Part shown: positions 16,829-27,463 of the stretch, piece by piece
Layout: each line of letters begins with the position of its first letter
Numbering within the stretch: the first letter of the stretch is position 1
NCBI RefSeq assembly: GCF_025153525.1
Contig: NZ_JANZNR010000003.1
Coordinates: 520,528-584,527, forward strand
Reading direction: 5' to 3'
Source of the DNA: Psychroserpens sp. SPM9
GTDB taxonomy: Bacteria > Bacteroidota > Bacteroidia > Flavobacteriales > Flavobacteriaceae
DNA: 64,000 nt
Program-made: the position numbers and the translations under genes
The notes under the pieces: model-generated
What the model was told of the DNA's origin: nothing
Databases searched by the model: none
What the model saw: only the letters and a program-made list of their open reading frames with translations

Positions 16829-19801
16829 TTACATTTTAATTTCTTCAGGCTGTTCGTAGTTAAAAAGATAGTCAATATCCATTTCCTGAACTTTACCTAA
16901 TTTTTCTAAGGCTTTAAAATCGACATCCTTTTTATTGCCAATCACCATAACATTATAGTTTTCACCTTTAATGTTTGTATTAAAGAACTCACGTAAATCT
17001 GCCATTGTCATATTTTTTATGGCATTGTACATTTCTTCTCGGTTGTCATTATCGATACCAAGTTTTTTAAGACGCTCATAACTCCAGAACACACTTGATT
17101 TTGTAATACGCTGCGCTGCTAATTTTTTAAGAGTAGCTTCTTTTGCCGCGTTAAATTGTTCTTCGGCTTCTGGCATGTTGGTCATTAGTTCCATCATTGC
17201 ATCAACAGCTTGCGGCATTTTGTTAGCCTGCGTTCCCATGTAAGCCATCACGTAGTTATTATCTTCTTTTTTGCTTGCTGTACTGTAGCTAGAAAATGCA
17301 GAATAGGCTAAAGATTTAGATTCTCTAATTTCCTGGAAGACGATAGATGATAATCCGCTACCAAAGTAAGTATTAAACAAAGTAGAAGCTGCCATATTTT
17401 CGGCTTTGAAAGGCTCACCTTTTGCTAAGAATAACATTTCAGATTGCACCATATCAAAATCTACGAAATACACATTGCCGCCTGTTTCTTTTTCCAGATA
17501 CGCCATAGCTTCAGGATATGATTTTAAATCTTCAGCTACTTTATGACTCGTATTCAAAGCAGTTACAGCAGCATCGATATCTTTTCCGTAGTAAAAAACA
17601 CGTTGTTCAAAGTTTTTCATTTCTTTAATAATATCTACCAATTCAGCAGGATCCATAGCTTTCAATTCATTTGCTTGAAAGATATTTCTCAAACGTGAAT
17701 TTTCACCGTATTTACCATAATTCATCAGACCGTTCCATAGGATATTTCCTTTTTGAGATTTGCCATCAACTCTACCTTTTACGATAGACTCTACATATTT
17801 GTCGTATGCCTCTTGATCTGGTACGGCGTTATTCCAAAGGTGTTCTAAAAGCTCTAAACCTTTAGGTAAGTTTTCCTTTAAACCATTTAGTCCAACATAA
17901 GTCGTTTCACCACCAGCGCTCACATAATAGTTAACACCGAGTTTGTAGAATTCTTTTTTAAGTTCTTCCGCAGTATATTTATCGGTACCTAAGTATTCCA
18001 TATATCCAGCGGCAAGTCCTAGCTTTTTATCGTTATCACTTCCCATATCAAAAATGATATTCATATCAAACAAGTCGTTTTTCTCATTGTTGATATAGGC
18101 TACTTTAATACCATTATCAGTATTGGTTTCTTTGATTTCCTTTTTGTAATCAATAAATTTTGGCTGTAATGGCTTAGATTCAAGTTTATTAAAGTTTAAT
18201 AAGAATGGAGAGCTCATTTCTCTATTCACATTAACAGGTGTGATTCCTGGGTTTTCAACTTTAACTATTGAAGAGTCCTCACCTTGTCTTTTGTAGGTGA
18301 TGACATAATTATCTTTATAAAACGTATTAGCAAAATCTACCAATTCTTGTTTAGAGATTTTCTTCAAATCATCTAAAAATTGCACACGTTGTTTCCAGTT
18401 TTGCTCTTTAATAAAAGCGTCAACATACATATCGGCTAAAGCAGAATTGTTTTCATATTGCTGTGTCTGACTTAATTTTAAGTCATTAATTACGGCATCC
18501 ATCATCCATTCGTCAAACTCCCCTTTTTTAAGTTTTTCAACTTGAGCTAAAAGCAATACTTTCACTTCATCTAAAGTTTGTCCTTCTTTAGGGCTACCCG
18601 AAAAAGTGTGATACCCATATTCTTTAAGGAATGTTGGGCTACAACCTGCATATTGCACCAATTGCTTCTGGTTTAAGTTTAAATCGATAAGTCCTGCATT
18701 TCCATTCGCCAAAATCATATCAGCCATAGTGACTAATTTCTCTTGTTCAGTTCCCATAGCTTCAGTTCTAAAAGCAATAGAAACACTTTCGGCAGTAGGT
18801 CCAAAAACTTCGTTAACAACAGGCGCTGTGATTGCTTCTTCTTTTGGTAAGGTAGGATGAACCAACTCTTTCTTTTCAAATTTTCCGAAGACATCATTGA
18901 CTTCTTTAATCGTTTTATCAAAATCGATATCACCAACCAGTACCATCGCCATATTATTTGGCACATAGTAAGTGTCGAAATAATTATGAATATCGACCAT
19001 TGACGGATTTTTTAAGTGCTCACCAGTTCCAATAGTTGTTTGTTGACCATAAGGGTGATTTGGAAATAGGCCTTCAAGCATTGCTGCGTAACGCTTACGT
19101 CCATCATTATCCTGACCACGATTAAATTCTTCAAAAACAGCTTCTAATTCTGTATGAAATAAACGCAGTACAAGTTGACTAAAACGTTCTCCTTCTAAAT
19201 GCAACCACTTTTCTAATTCGTTTGCAGGGATTTTATTAGTGTACACGGTTTGCTCAAACCAAGTATAAGCATTGGTTCCTGTAGCTCCAAGTGACGCCAT
19301 CATTTTGTCGTACTCATTGGCAATGCTATAATTTGAAGCCTCAAGAGATACTTCGTCAATCTTTTTATAAAGCTCTAATTTTTTTGCAGGATCGGTTTCA
19401 GCTCTATGTTGTTCATACAATTCTGAAATTTGGTCTAAATACACTTTTTCTTTTTCCCAGTCTGCTGCACCAATTTCATCTGTACCTTTAAAGACCATGT
19501 GTTCTAAATAGTGTGCTAAACCTGTAGACTCTTTTGGGTCGTAATTTGAACCTGCTTTAACAGCGATATAGGTTTGGATTTTTGGCTCATCTACATTCTT
19601 ACTTAGATAAACTTTAAGTCCGTTATCCAAAGTATACAAACGTAAACCTGTTGGGTCATTTTCAACCGATTCATAAGAGAATCCGTTTGCATCTGTTTTA
19701 GATTCAACAGCATAGGCTAAATCTTTGTTTTCATTTTCAGTTTTACAGTTGTATGCTAATGTGATCATACAAATTGCAAACCATAGTTTGATGTGTTTCA
19801 T
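16829..19801 (-). CDS. M16 family zinc metallopeptidase, fused two-domain form
   Basis: 990 residues. The N-terminal hydrophobic stretch ending TLAYNCKTE suggests a lipoprotein signal, so a periplasmic or outer-membrane location is likely. The first M16 domain (about 50-270) holds the inverted zinc motif HYLEHMVFKG (H-x-x-E-H) with a downstream Glu in ELEAVFEEFNRG. The second half (about 560-970) repeats the fold without the zinc motif, including IRESKSLAYSAFSSY, as in the processing-peptidase partner domain. Gene-length fusion is usual in Bacteroidota. It is followed by a strong terminator. Substrate unknown. Confidence 0.92.
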   Translation of the reverse strand: MKHIKLWFAICMITLAYNCKTENENKDLAYAVESKTDANGFSYESVENDPTGLRLYTLDNGLKVYLSKNVDEPKIQTYIAVKAGSNYDPKESTGLAHYLEHMVFKGTDEIGAADWEKEKVYLDQISELYEQHRAETDPAKKLELYKKIDEVSLEASNYSIANEYDKMMASLGATGTNAYTWFEQTVYTNKIPANELEKWLHLEGERFSQLVLRLFHTELEAVFEEFNRGQDNDGRKRYAAMLEGLFPNHPYGQQTTIGTGEHLKNPSMVDIHNYFDTYYVPNNMAMVLVGDIDFDKTIKEVNDVFGKFEKKELVHPTLPKEEAITAPVVNEVFGPTAESVSIAFRTEAMGTEQEKLVTMADMILANGNAGLIDLNLNQKQLVQYAGCSPTFLKEYGYHTFSGSPKEGQTLDEVKVLLLAQVEKLKKGEFDEWMMDAVINDLKLSQTQQYENNSALADMYVDAFIKEQNWKQRVQFLDDLKKISKQELVDFANTFYKDNYVITYKRQGEDSSIVKVENPGITPVNVNREMSSPFLLNFNKLESKPLQPKFIDYKKEIKETNTDNGIKVAYINNEKNDLFDMNIIFDMGSDNDKKLGLAAGYMEYLGTDKYTAEELKKEFYKLGVNYYVSAGGETTYVGLNGLKENLPKGLELLEHLWNNAVPDQEAYDKYVESIVKGRVDGKSQKGNILWNGLMNYGKYGENSRLRNIFQANELKAMDPAELVDIIKEMKNFEQRVFYYGKDIDAAVTALNTSHKVAEDLKSYPEAMAYLEKETGGNVYFVDFDMVQSEMLFLAKGEPFKAENMAASTLFNTYFGSGLSSIVFQEIRESKSLAYSAFSSYSTASKKEDNNYVMAYMGTQANKMPQAVDAMMELMTNMPEAEEQFNAAKEATLKKLAAQRITKSSVFWSYERLKKLGIDNDNREEMYNAIKNMTMADLREFFNTNIKGENYNVMVIGNKKDVDFKALEKLGKVQEMDIDYLFNYEQPEEIKM

Positions 19802-19817
19802 TTAGATTGATTTGATT

Positions 19818-19857
19818 AAAAAAAAAATTCCGTTGACAAGTTACTGTCAACGGAATT
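19818..19857 (-). terminator. Intrinsic terminator downstream of sucD
   Basis: A 13-bp perfect stem, AATTCCGTTGACA (19826-19838) with TGTCAACGGAATT (19845-19857), 6-nt loop, then on the minus strand a run of eight or more T. It lies 44 nt past the sucD stop. Confidence 0.9.
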
Positions 19858-19900
19858 ATAACGAATCCATTTTATATTTATTTTAACAGCCTAAGTACTA

Positions 19901-20773
19901 TTAATTTAGAACTTCGGCTACTTTTTTACCAATTTCTGCAGGTGAGTCAACAACATGAATTCCACAAGCTCTCATAATTTTCTTTTTAGCTTGAGCGGTA
20001 TCATCACTTCCGCCAACAATAGCACCAGCATGTCCCATAGTACGACCAGCAGGAGCCGTTTCACCAGCGATGAATCCTACAACTGGTTTTTTACTTCCAC
20101 TTGCTTTGTACCAATTAGCTGCATCGGCTTCTAACTGACCACCAATTTCACCAATCATCACAACCGCTTCAGTTTCTGGGTCATTGATTAATAATTCTAC
20201 AGCTTCTTTAGTTGTTGTTCCGATAATTGGGTCACCACCAATTCCGATTGCTGTTGTGATTCCGAGACCTTGTTTTACAACCTGATCTGCAGCTTCATAA
20301 GTTAAGGTTCCTGATTTAGAAACGATACCTACTTTTCCTTTTTTAAACACAAATCCAGGCATAATACCAACTTTTGCTTCACCTGGTGTGATCACGCCCG
20401 GACAATTTGGTCCGATTAAGCGACAGTCTTTACCTTTAATATAATCTGAAGCCTTAATCATATCAGCAACAGGAATCCCTTCAGTAATGGTGATAATCAC
20501 TTTAATACCAGCATCTGCAGCTTCCATAATAGCATCAGCAGCAAAAGCAGGTGGAACAAATATGATTGTTGTATCTGCACCTAATTCTTTAACAGCTTTT
20601 TCAACCGTATTAAAAACAGGCTTATCAAGATGTGTTTGACCGCCTTTTCCAGGTGTCACACCTCCAACAACATTGGTTCCATATTCAATCATTTGTTCGG
20701 CATGAAACGTTCCTTCACTACCTGTAAATCCTTGAACTATTATTTTTGAATCTTTATTAACTAAAACGCTCAT
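19901..20773 (-). CDS. sucD: Succinate-CoA ligase (ADP-forming) alpha subunit
   Basis: 290 residues. The alpha subunit binds CoA and carries the phosphorylated histidine of succinyl-CoA synthetase in the TCA cycle. Visible motifs are [70 protein letters not shown] and the phospho-His loop [11 protein letters not shown] (His about residue 246). The beta subunit gene sucC is not in the window. It follows the lipid A genes, 115 nt after the NTF2-like gene. Confidence 0.97.
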   Translation of the reverse strand: MSVLVNKDSKIIVQGFTGSEGTFHAEQMIEYGTNVVGGVTPGKGGQTHLDKPVFNTVEKAVKELGADTTIIFVPPAFAADAIMEAADAGIKVIITITEGIPVADMIKASDYIKGKDCRLIGPNCPGVITPGEAKVGIMPGFVFKKGKVGIVSKSGTLTYEAADQVVKQGLGITTAIGIGGDPIIGTTTKEAVELLINDPETEAVVMIGEIGGQLEADAANWYKASGSKKPVVGFIAGETAPAGRTMGHAGAIVGGSDDTAQAKKKIMRACGIHVVDSPAEIGKKVAEVLN

Positions 20774-20888
20774 TTGTGTTTGTTTTATATGATTTTTATT
20801 TGACTAAGTTATGCTTCGGAAAGATTTTTTATACTGATTTAATTTCCGAAGACAAAAGTAAGTTTTTGTATAGGAATTATAAATTTTT

Positions 20889-21293
20889 TTAAACTTTTAT
20901 TTCAGAATAAGAATTTAAACTCTCTGAACTGTTATCGACTGGCTGACTTATTTCATAGCCTCTATAAAGTTTGCCATCTTTTACTTCCCAAATAGAGATA
21001 AAGTGAGCTAAAGGATCTTCTTTTTCTGGACGTTCGATAGACGTTACATAAATGGTATATCTAGCTGTTACTGTATTGCCTTCTTCTAGTAAATGACTCA
21101 CCCGATAAGTAAAGGATAAAAATGATTTCCTCAAACCGTTTAGCATTTCTTTAATACCATTATAATCTAAAGAGGTGAAACCATTACTGCTATTCCAAAG
21201 CAGTTTACAATCCTTGTGAATTAAATTTATAGCGTCCTCAGATTTTGCCAAATCCATATCATAAAACGCTTTAACCACTTCTTTTGCTGACAT
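20889..21293 (-). CDS. NTF2-like / SnoaL-like small protein
   Basis: 134 residues with the cone-shaped NTF2 pattern: an N-terminal helix (VVKAFYDMDLAKSEDAINLIH), CKLLWNSSNGF, then YRVSHLLEEGNTVTARYTIYVTS and FISIWEVKDGKLYRGYEISQPVD. Such folds bind small ligands or act as isomerases; no catalytic set is clear. Its ATG directly follows the stop of the lpxD paralogue (no gap), so it is translationally linked to the lipid A operon. No signal peptide. Function unknown. Confidence 0.75.
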   Translation of the reverse strand: MSAKEVVKAFYDMDLAKSEDAINLIHKDCKLLWNSSNGFTSLDYNGIKEMLNGLRKSFLSFTYRVSHLLEEGNTVTARYTIYVTSIERPEKEDPLAHFISIWEVKDGKLYRGYEISQPVDNSSESLNSYSEIKV

Positions 21294-22229
21294 TTAAATA
21301 TTTTTTAGTTTTTCTAAAATTTCAGGAATTTTACGTATGGCGGCGATTTCTTTGTATTTACTTCTAAAATCATCTGCAGGCACACCAAAATAACTTTTAT
21401 GCCCTTCTAAGGATTTGCTCACGCCTGCTTTGGCAGATATGACCGCTTTTTTTCCTATGGTAATACCGCTGGTAATACCAACTTGTCCCCAAATAGTAAC
21501 TTCATCTTCTATAACCACACAGCCAGCAATACCGACTTGTGAAGCAATCAGGCATTTTTTTCCGATAACGGTATCATGACCTACTTGAATTTGATTATCA
21601 AGTTTTGAACCTTCTCCAATTATGGTATCTGCGGTAACCCCTTTATCTATAGTACATAAAGCGCCTATGTCGACATTATTTTGAATAACAACACGACCAC
21701 CAGAACGCAACTGATCGAAGCCTTCAGGGCGGTTTTTATAATAAAATGCACTGCCACCTAAAACGGCTCCAGCATGAATAATAACATTATCACCAATAAC
21801 CGTATCGTCATAAAGACTAACATTAGAATGAATGACACAATTGTCGCCAATAGTTACATTATGACCAATAAAACAATTAGGTTGTATAATGGTGTTTTTT
21901 CCAATCGTTGCCGAAGACGATATAGCGCTATTAGCCGACTGAAAAGGTTTAAAGTGTAATGTTAATTTATTAAAATCTCTAAACGGGTCATCACTAATTA
22001 GCAAGGCCTTACCTTCTGGGCAATCTACTTTTTTATTGATAAGAACAATCGTTGCTGCAGACGCTAAAGCTTTGTCATAATACTTAGGATGGTCTACAAA
22101 TACAATATCACCCGATTGGACCACATGAATTTCGTTCATACCTAACACCGGAAAATCATCAGCACCTACATAGTCTGTAGAAATGAGTTCAGCAATCGCT
22201 TTAAGTGTTTGCGGTTTAGGAAATTTCAT
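21294..22229 (-). CDS. LpxD-like acyltransferase (second copy)
   Basis: 311 residues, with an N-terminal uridine-binding-type domain (about 1-100, [21 protein letters not shown]) followed by hexapeptide repeats of a left-handed beta-helix (about 100-270: [34 protein letters not shown]). The catalytic-type His is present in [12 protein letters not shown]. It resembles the LpxD at 25003 but is shorter and diverged. In this lipid A operon it may add a second acyl chain type or act on a related amino sugar. Its start directly follows the efp stop. Confidence 0.82.
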   Translation of the reverse strand: MKFPKPQTLKAIAELISTDYVGADDFPVLGMNEIHVVQSGDIVFVDHPKYYDKALASAATIVLINKKVDCPEGKALLISDDPFRDFNKLTLHFKPFQSANSAISSSATIGKNTIIQPNCFIGHNVTIGDNCVIHSNVSLYDDTVIGDNVIIHAGAVLGGSAFYYKNRPEGFDQLRSGGRVVIQNNVDIGALCTIDKGVTADTIIGEGSKLDNQIQVGHDTVIGKKCLIASQVGIAGCVVIEDEVTIWGQVGITSGITIGKKAVISAKAGVSKSLEGHKSYFGVPADDFRSKYKEIAAIRKIPEILEKLKNI

Positions 22230-22796
22230 TTATTCTTTGATACGTTCTTTGTAGGTTCCTTTTTCTGTTTCAATTTTAATTTTATCGCCTTCATTAATAA
22301 ATAAAGGGACATTAACAGTTGCTCCTGTCTCAACAGTCGCCGGTTTAGTCGCATTAGTTGCTGTATTTCCTTTAACGCCAGGCTCAGTAGCAATTACTTC
22401 TAAAACCACACTTGCAGGCATATCAACAGAAAGCGGCATATTGTCTTCGGTGTTAATTAGAACAGTAACAACTTCACCTTCTTTCATTAATTCCGGCGTA
22501 TCTAATGCAGCTTCTAATAAACGAATTTGAGTGTAATCTGCTTCATTCATAAAGTGATAAAATTCACCGTCGTTGTATAGATATTGAAATTTATGAGTTT
22601 CAACACGTACATCTTCAATTTTATGTCCGGCAGAAAAGGTGTTATCAATAACTTTTCCTGTTGTAACACTTTTTAGCTTGGTTCTTACGAACGCTGGACC
22701 TTTACCAGGTTTTACATGTAAAAATTCTATGATTTTGAAGATATCATGATTGTATCTAATACATAATCCATTTCTTATATCTGAAGTACTTGCCAT
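22230..22796 (-). CDS. efp: Elongation factor P
   Basis: 188 residues, the standard three-domain length. KPGKGPAFVRTKLKSV (about 31-46) contains the loop lysine that in some bacteria is post-translationally modified. The C-terminal OB domains include VLINTEDNMPLSVDMP and TGATVNVPLFINEGDKIKIETEKGTY. EF-P relieves ribosome stalling at polyproline. It sits inside the lipid A operon between lpxA (20 nt upstream) and the lpxD paralogue (0 nt). Confidence 0.97.
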   Translation of the reverse strand: MASTSDIRNGLCIRYNHDIFKIIEFLHVKPGKGPAFVRTKLKSVTTGKVIDNTFSAGHKIEDVRVETHKFQYLYNDGEFYHFMNEADYTQIRLLEAALDTPELMKEGEVVTVLINTEDNMPLSVDMPASVVLEVIATEPGVKGNTATNATKPATVETGATVNVPLFINEGDKIKIETEKGTYKERIKE

Positions 22797-22816
22797 AATA
22801 TGTTTGGTCTAATTTA

Positions 22817-23602
22817 TTAATTTGATTTAAAGTATCCTTTCATGATTCCGCGATGCGAGTTTTTAATAAACTGAAGGATTTCATCACGTTCGGGAGTTGC
22901 CTCCATTTCGGCTTCTATTAAATCGGAAGCCTGAGTATTGTTATAATTTTTCTGATATAATATTCTGTATATATCTTGAATTTCTCTAATTTTTTCTGTT
23001 GAAAATCCGCGGCGACGTAAGCCTACAGAATTAATTCCAACATAAGATAAAGGTTCACGTGCAGCTTTTACAAAAGGAGGCACATCTTTTCTTACTAACG
23101 AACCGCCAGTTACAAAGGCGTGATTTCCGATAGAACAAAACTGATGTACAGCTGTCATTCCCGCTAAAACCACATAGTCACCAACGCTAATGTGTCCGGC
23201 CAATGTACTATTATTTGAAAAGATACAATTATTACCAACAATACAATCGTGAGCAACGTGGCAATAGGCCATGATTAAACAGTTGTTTCCTATAACTGTT
23301 TTCATTTTATCTGTAGTTCCTCTGTTAATCGTAACACACTCTCTTATAGTAACGTTATCCCCTATTATCGTAAGTGTATCTTCATCATTGTATTTTAAAT
23401 CTTGAGGCACAGCAGAAATAACTGAACCAGGAAAAATATTACAATTTTTACCAATACGAGCACCTTCCATGATGGTAACATTACTACCAATCCAAGTGCC
23501 TTCTCCAATAGTCACATTATTATAGATAGTTGTAAACGGTTCTATGACGACATTCTTTGCAATTTTAGCACCAGGATGTACGTAAGCTAAAGGTTGGTTC
23601 AT
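22817..23602 (-). CDS. lpxA: UDP-N-acetylglucosamine acyltransferase LpxA
   Basis: 261 residues; first step of lipid A synthesis in the cytoplasm. Left-handed beta-helix of hexapeptide repeats (about 1-185, such as VVIEPFTTIYNNVTIGEGTWIG). The catalytic His is in YCHVAHDCIVGNNC (about residue 123), and the C-terminal helical domain starts at GLRRRGFSTEKIREI. It starts 7 nt after lpxC/fabZ. Confidence 0.97.
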   Translation of the reverse strand: MNQPLAYVHPGAKIAKNVVIEPFTTIYNNVTIGEGTWIGSNVTIMEGARIGKNCNIFPGSVISAVPQDLKYNDEDTLTIIGDNVTIRECVTINRGTTDKMKTVIGNNCLIMAYCHVAHDCIVGNNCIFSNNSTLAGHISVGDYVVLAGMTAVHQFCSIGNHAFVTGGSLVRKDVPPFVKAAREPLSYVGINSVGLRRRGFSTEKIREIQDIYRILYQKNYNNTQASDLIEAEMEATPERDEILQFIKNSHRGIMKGYFKSN

Positions 23603-23609
23603 TTGTTTT

Positions 23610-25016
23610 TTATTTAACTTTTGAAATTTGTGCCATTAGTTCTGCTTCAGCACAGAGCTTACCATTGGCATAGGCATAGCCTTGCATGTGACAAATACCA
23701 CGACGTATAGGCGTTATAAGATCACATTTAAAAATAAGTGTATCACCAGGAACCACTTTTTGTTTGAACTTTACTTTGTCAATTTTCATAAAGAACGTAA
23801 GGTAGTTTTCCGGATCTGGCACAGTGCTTAGTACTAAAATCCCTCCTGTTTGCGCCATAGCTTCAACAATTAAAACGCCAGGCATAACTGGAGCTCCAGG
23901 AAAATGTCCTTTGAAAAACTCTTCGTTCATGGTTACGTTTTTAACTCCGATGACATGAGAATCAGATAATTCAAAAACCTTATCCAGTAACAAAAATGGT
24001 TGTCTGTGCGGCAACATTTCCATAATTTGTATCACGTCCATTAAAGGCTCCTGATTTAAATCAATAGAAGGTACATTATTCCGTCTTTCATTTTTGATGA
24101 TCTTCGACAGTTTTTTTGCGAACTGCGTATTGACAAAATGTCCAGGCTTATTGGCAATCACTTTACCTTTGATACGCGTTCCAACTAAAGCCAGATCACC
24201 AACAACATCTAATAATTTATGTCTTGCGGCTTCATTAGGATGGTGAAGTGTTAAGTTATCTAGAATGCCATTAGGTTTAACAGCAATCGAATCTTTTTTA
24301 AATGCGACACGCAGTTTGTCCATGGTTTCAGGAGATAGCTCTTTATCCACGTAAACTATAGCATTGTTAAGATCACCACCTTTAATCAGGCCATGTTCTA
24401 ATAAGGTTTCGAGTTCGTGCAAAAAGCTAAAAGTTCTAGAATCAGAAATATCCTCTTTAAAATCGGAGATATGATTTAAGGTTGCATTTTGAGTGCCTAA
24501 TACTTTGGTACCGAAATCAACCATGGTGGTTACCTGATATTCTTTAGCAGGCATAACAATTATTTCACTTCCTGATTCTTCATCAGAATAAGATACCACA
24601 TCGGTTACCACATATTCTTCTCTAAAATCGTCCTGCTCAACAATTCCTGCTTTTTCTAAAGCTTCAACAAAAAACTTTGAAGAACCATCCATTATAGGAG
24701 GTTCGGAAGCATTGAGTTGAATTATAGTGTTGTCAATATCGAGGCCAACTAAAGCTGCTAAAACATGCTCTGAAGTTTGAATGGTCACGCCATTTTTTTC
24801 TAAACACGTGCCACGTTGTGTGTTGGTGACATAGTTAGCATCGGCTTCTATAATAGGTTCGCCTTCTAAATCGACACGTTTAAAAGCAAAACCAGTATTA
24901 ACTGGTGCAGGACAAAAGGTTAAAGTAACATCCTTACCTGTGTGAAGCCCAACTCCTGTTAGTGAAATTTCTTTCTCTATTGTTTTTTGTTTGACGTCTG
25001 TTTTAATTATTCCCAT
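23610..25016 (-). CDS. lpxC/fabZ: Bifunctional LpxC deacetylase / FabZ dehydratase
   Basis: 468-residue fusion typical of Bacteroidota. The LpxC part (about 1-310) has the zinc-binding [17 protein letters not shown] block (TSEHVLAAL), SRTFSFL, and [21 protein letters not shown] with the second zinc ligands. The FabZ part (about 320-468) has [14 protein letters not shown] and the catalytic [20 protein letters not shown]. It thus links lipid A commitment (deacetylation of UDP-3-O-acyl-GlcNAc) with dehydration of 3-hydroxyacyl-ACP, which compete for the same acyl pool. It overlaps the lpxD end by 14 nt. Confidence 0.97.
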   Translation of the reverse strand: MGIIKTDVKQKTIEKEISLTGVGLHTGKDVTLTFCPAPVNTGFAFKRVDLEGEPIIEADANYVTNTQRGTCLEKNGVTIQTSEHVLAALVGLDIDNTIIQLNASEPPIMDGSSKFFVEALEKAGIVEQDDFREEYVVTDVVSYSDEESGSEIIVMPAKEYQVTTMVDFGTKVLGTQNATLNHISDFKEDISDSRTFSFLHELETLLEHGLIKGGDLNNAIVYVDKELSPETMDKLRVAFKKDSIAVKPNGILDNLTLHHPNEAARHKLLDVVGDLALVGTRIKGKVIANKPGHFVNTQFAKKLSKIIKNERRNNVPSIDLNQEPLMDVIQIMEMLPHRQPFLLLDKVFELSDSHVIGVKNVTMNEEFFKGHFPGAPVMPGVLIVEAMAQTGGILVLSTVPDPENYLTFFMKIDKVKFKQKVVPGDTLIFKCDLITPIRRGICHMQGYAYANGKLCAEAELMAQISKVK

Positions 25017-26031
25017 TGACTTTTTTTTCTAAATCATTTATGGATTTAACAATTTTCGGTAAATTTTTAAAGTATACGTATGATTTGTTCCAATCTCCAT
25101 AATTAAATGAAGGTGAGCCTTGCAGTACTTCATTATCTTTTACATGTCTTCCAATACCAGATTGCGCTTGAATTTTTACATTATTTCCAATGTTTAAATG
25201 TCCGGCGAAACCAACTTGGCCACCAATAATACAATTCTCTCCTATTTTGGTAGAACCTGCAATTCCTGTTTGAGCAGCAATCACAGTGTTTTTTCCAATC
25301 TCAACATTGTGAGCAATTTGTATTTGGTTATCTAATTTGACTCCTCTTCTAATAACTGTAGAACCTAAAGTTGCTCTATCAATTGTTGTCGCCGCTCCAA
25401 TGTCGACAAAGTCTTCAATAATAACGTTTCCGGTTTGTGGTACTTTGTTGTATTCCCCTGTTTCATCAGGCACAAAACCAAATCCGTCAGCACCAATAAT
25501 AACACCAGAATTGATGACACAATTATTTCCTATGACACATTCCGAATACACTTTAGCTCCAGAAAACAGAATGGTATTATCACCAATAGTCACATTATCA
25601 CCAATGTATGAATTAGGAAAAATTTTCACGTTTTTTCCGATGGTTACATTATCTCCTATATAACTGAATGCGCCAACATAGATATCATCACCTACTTGCG
25701 CAGATTCAGAAATAAAGGATGGTTGTTCAATACCGTGTTTATTCAGTTTTACCTGGTTGTAATATTCTAAGAGTTTAGAAAACGACTTATAGGCATCATC
25801 AACCTTTATAAGCGTCGTAGTTATATCATTTTCTGGTTCAAAAGTCTTATTCACGATTGTAATCGAAGCTTTTGTAGAATAGATATATGACTTATACTTA
25901 GGGTTAGCTAAAAAGGTCAAAGAGCCTTCTGTCCCTTCTTCAATTTTTGAAAGTTTAGAAACTTCTACCTCTGGATCTCCAATGATATCACCTTCTAAAA
26001 TTCCAGCTATTTGTTGTGCTGTAAAGTTCAT
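25003..26031 (-). CDS. lpxD: UDP-3-O-acylglucosamine N-acyltransferase LpxD
   Basis: 342 residues. N-terminal uridine-binding domain (about 1-100, [22 protein letters not shown]), left-handed beta-helix hexapeptides (100-310), catalytic His in [12 protein letters not shown] (about residue 239), and [15 protein letters not shown], the LpxD signature. C-terminal helix ends [12 protein letters not shown]. First gene of the lipid A operon. Length and motifs mark it as the canonical LpxD, in contrast to the copy at 21294. Confidence 0.96.
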   Translation of the reverse strand: MNFTAQQIAGILEGDIIGDPEVEVSKLSKIEEGTEGSLTFLANPKYKSYIYSTKASITIVNKTFEPENDITTTLIKVDDAYKSFSKLLEYYNQVKLNKHGIEQPSFISESAQVGDDIYVGAFSYIGDNVTIGKNVKIFPNSYIGDNVTIGDNTILFSGAKVYSECVIGNNCVINSGVIIGADGFGFVPDETGEYNKVPQTGNVIIEDFVDIGAATTIDRATLGSTVIRRGVKLDNQIQIAHNVEIGKNTVIAAQTGIAGSTKIGENCIIGGQVGFAGHLNIGNNVKIQAQSGIGRHVKDNEVLQGSPSFNYGDWNKSYVYFKNLPKIVKSINDLEKKVNGNN

Positions 26032-26203
26032 TCTCGCAAAAATAGGAAAAATGTATAATATATTTATAGTTGTTATCGAGTTACTTATGAACCACCTACT
26101 AATAAAAACCTTTAGATAGAGCGTTAATCATGTCATACATTCTGAAAATCATTATTTTAAACCTAAACAATCTGAAGTAATTCTGAAGACATGCACCAAA
26201 ATC

Positions 26204-27436
26204 CTAGTCTTTAGGATAGCAAATATAATATTTGGTTATGGGTTTAGAGAGCGCTTTCATACTAAATTGATCTGAAGCTTTAGTAATATCGACAACCTTG
26301 CCTGTTTTTTGTAAAATCTTAATGTTTTGTGTTTTAGACTGATAAGCTTGATTTGAAATTTCGTCGATGAACACAAAATATTCAGCATCCGCTTTAGAAA
26401 TATTGTACTTGAGAGTGAGCTTGGTGATGTGCTTATTCAAAGTACTGGATTTAATCGGTTTGTTTTTCAGCTTAATTTTCAGCAAATCACGATTAATAAT
26501 CATGCTGGACAGGTGTTTCAGAATAAAATCGTCGTGGTATTGCCAATCTTTCATTGCTGAGATGATATCGGTATCGTCTAATCTGGAAAAGGTTTCTAAG
26601 CTTTCTGAAGTGAAGTTTTTTTCTGAAATCTCATTCCTAAGAAAATAGGACAAGGCATCACTAGCTTTTAATTTCACGCCTTGATGACTAAGTTCTTTTG
26701 CACGTTTCAATACACGAGTTAATAACTGTTCGGCTACTAATCCTGTTTTGTGCAGATAGACTTGCCAATACATAAAACGGCGTGCTACTAAGAATTTTTC
26801 AACACTATAAATTCCTTTTTCTTCCACAACCAATCTGTCGTCAACCACATTAAGCATGGTGATGAGACGTTCACTATTAATATTACCTTCGGCAACACCA
26901 GTATAAAAACTATCGCGTTTTAGGTAATCGGCTCTATCCATATCAAACTGACTAGAAATAAGCTCACATAAAAACGGTCTGTGGTATTTCCCTTCAAAAA
27001 TTTGAATGGCTAGCGTTAAACTTCCGTTAAATTCTGCATTGAGTTTTTGCATGAATAGCATCGAAATTTCTTCATGAGTAATACCATTTACTATACTATG
27101 TTCCATCGCATGCGAGAATGGACCATGACCAATATCGTGTAATAAAATAGCGATATAAAGGGCTCTTTCTTCGTTTTCAGAAATCGATACACCCTTGAAA
27201 CGTAAGACATTAACTGCTTTTTGCATGAGATGCATGCAGCCAATGGCATGATGAAAACGCGTGTGATGCGCACCAGGATATACCAAATAAGATAAGCCCA
27301 TTTGTGAAATTCTACGAAGTCGTTGAAAGTATTTATGTTCAATTAAATCGAAAATATCAGAATTCGGAATCGTAATAAATCCGTAAATTGGGTCGTTAAA
27401 GATTTTAAGTTTGTTGCTTGACTTCAAACGCTGCAC
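26204..27436 (-). CDS. HD-domain phosphohydrolase
   Basis: About 410 residues. NDPIYGFITIP at the N-terminus and the metal-binding HD set (HTRFHHAIGCMHL, then ILLHDIGHGPFSHAMEH) match the dGTPase/YdhJ-like HD family, which hydrolyses nucleotides. Further SQFDMDRADYLKRDSFYTG is conserved in that family. There is no ATG near the start; GTG at 27436 (giving MQRLKSSNKLKIF) is preferred, and TTG at 27457 is the alternative. Divergent from porX, with 27 bp between them. The substrate cannot be read from the sequence. Confidence 0.88.
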   Translation of the reverse strand: MQRLKSSNKLKIFNDPIYGFITIPNSDIFDLIEHKYFQRLRRISQMGLSYLVYPGAHHTRFHHAIGCMHLMQKAVNVLRFKGVSISENEERALYIAILLHDIGHGPFSHAMEHSIVNGITHEEISMLFMQKLNAEFNGSLTLAIQIFEGKYHRPFLCELISSQFDMDRADYLKRDSFYTGVAEGNINSERLITMLNVVDDRLVVEEKGIYSVEKFLVARRFMYWQVYLHKTGLVAEQLLTRVLKRAKELSHQGVKLKASDALSYFLRNEISEKNFTSESLETFSRLDDTDIISAMKDWQYHDDFILKHLSSMIINRDLLKIKLKNKPIKSSTLNKHITKLTLKYNISKADAEYFVFIDEISNQAYQSKTQNIKILQKTGKVVDITKASDQFSMKALSKPITKYYICYPKD

Positions 27437-27463
27437 TTTTACATTAATTTTAAACAAATATAC

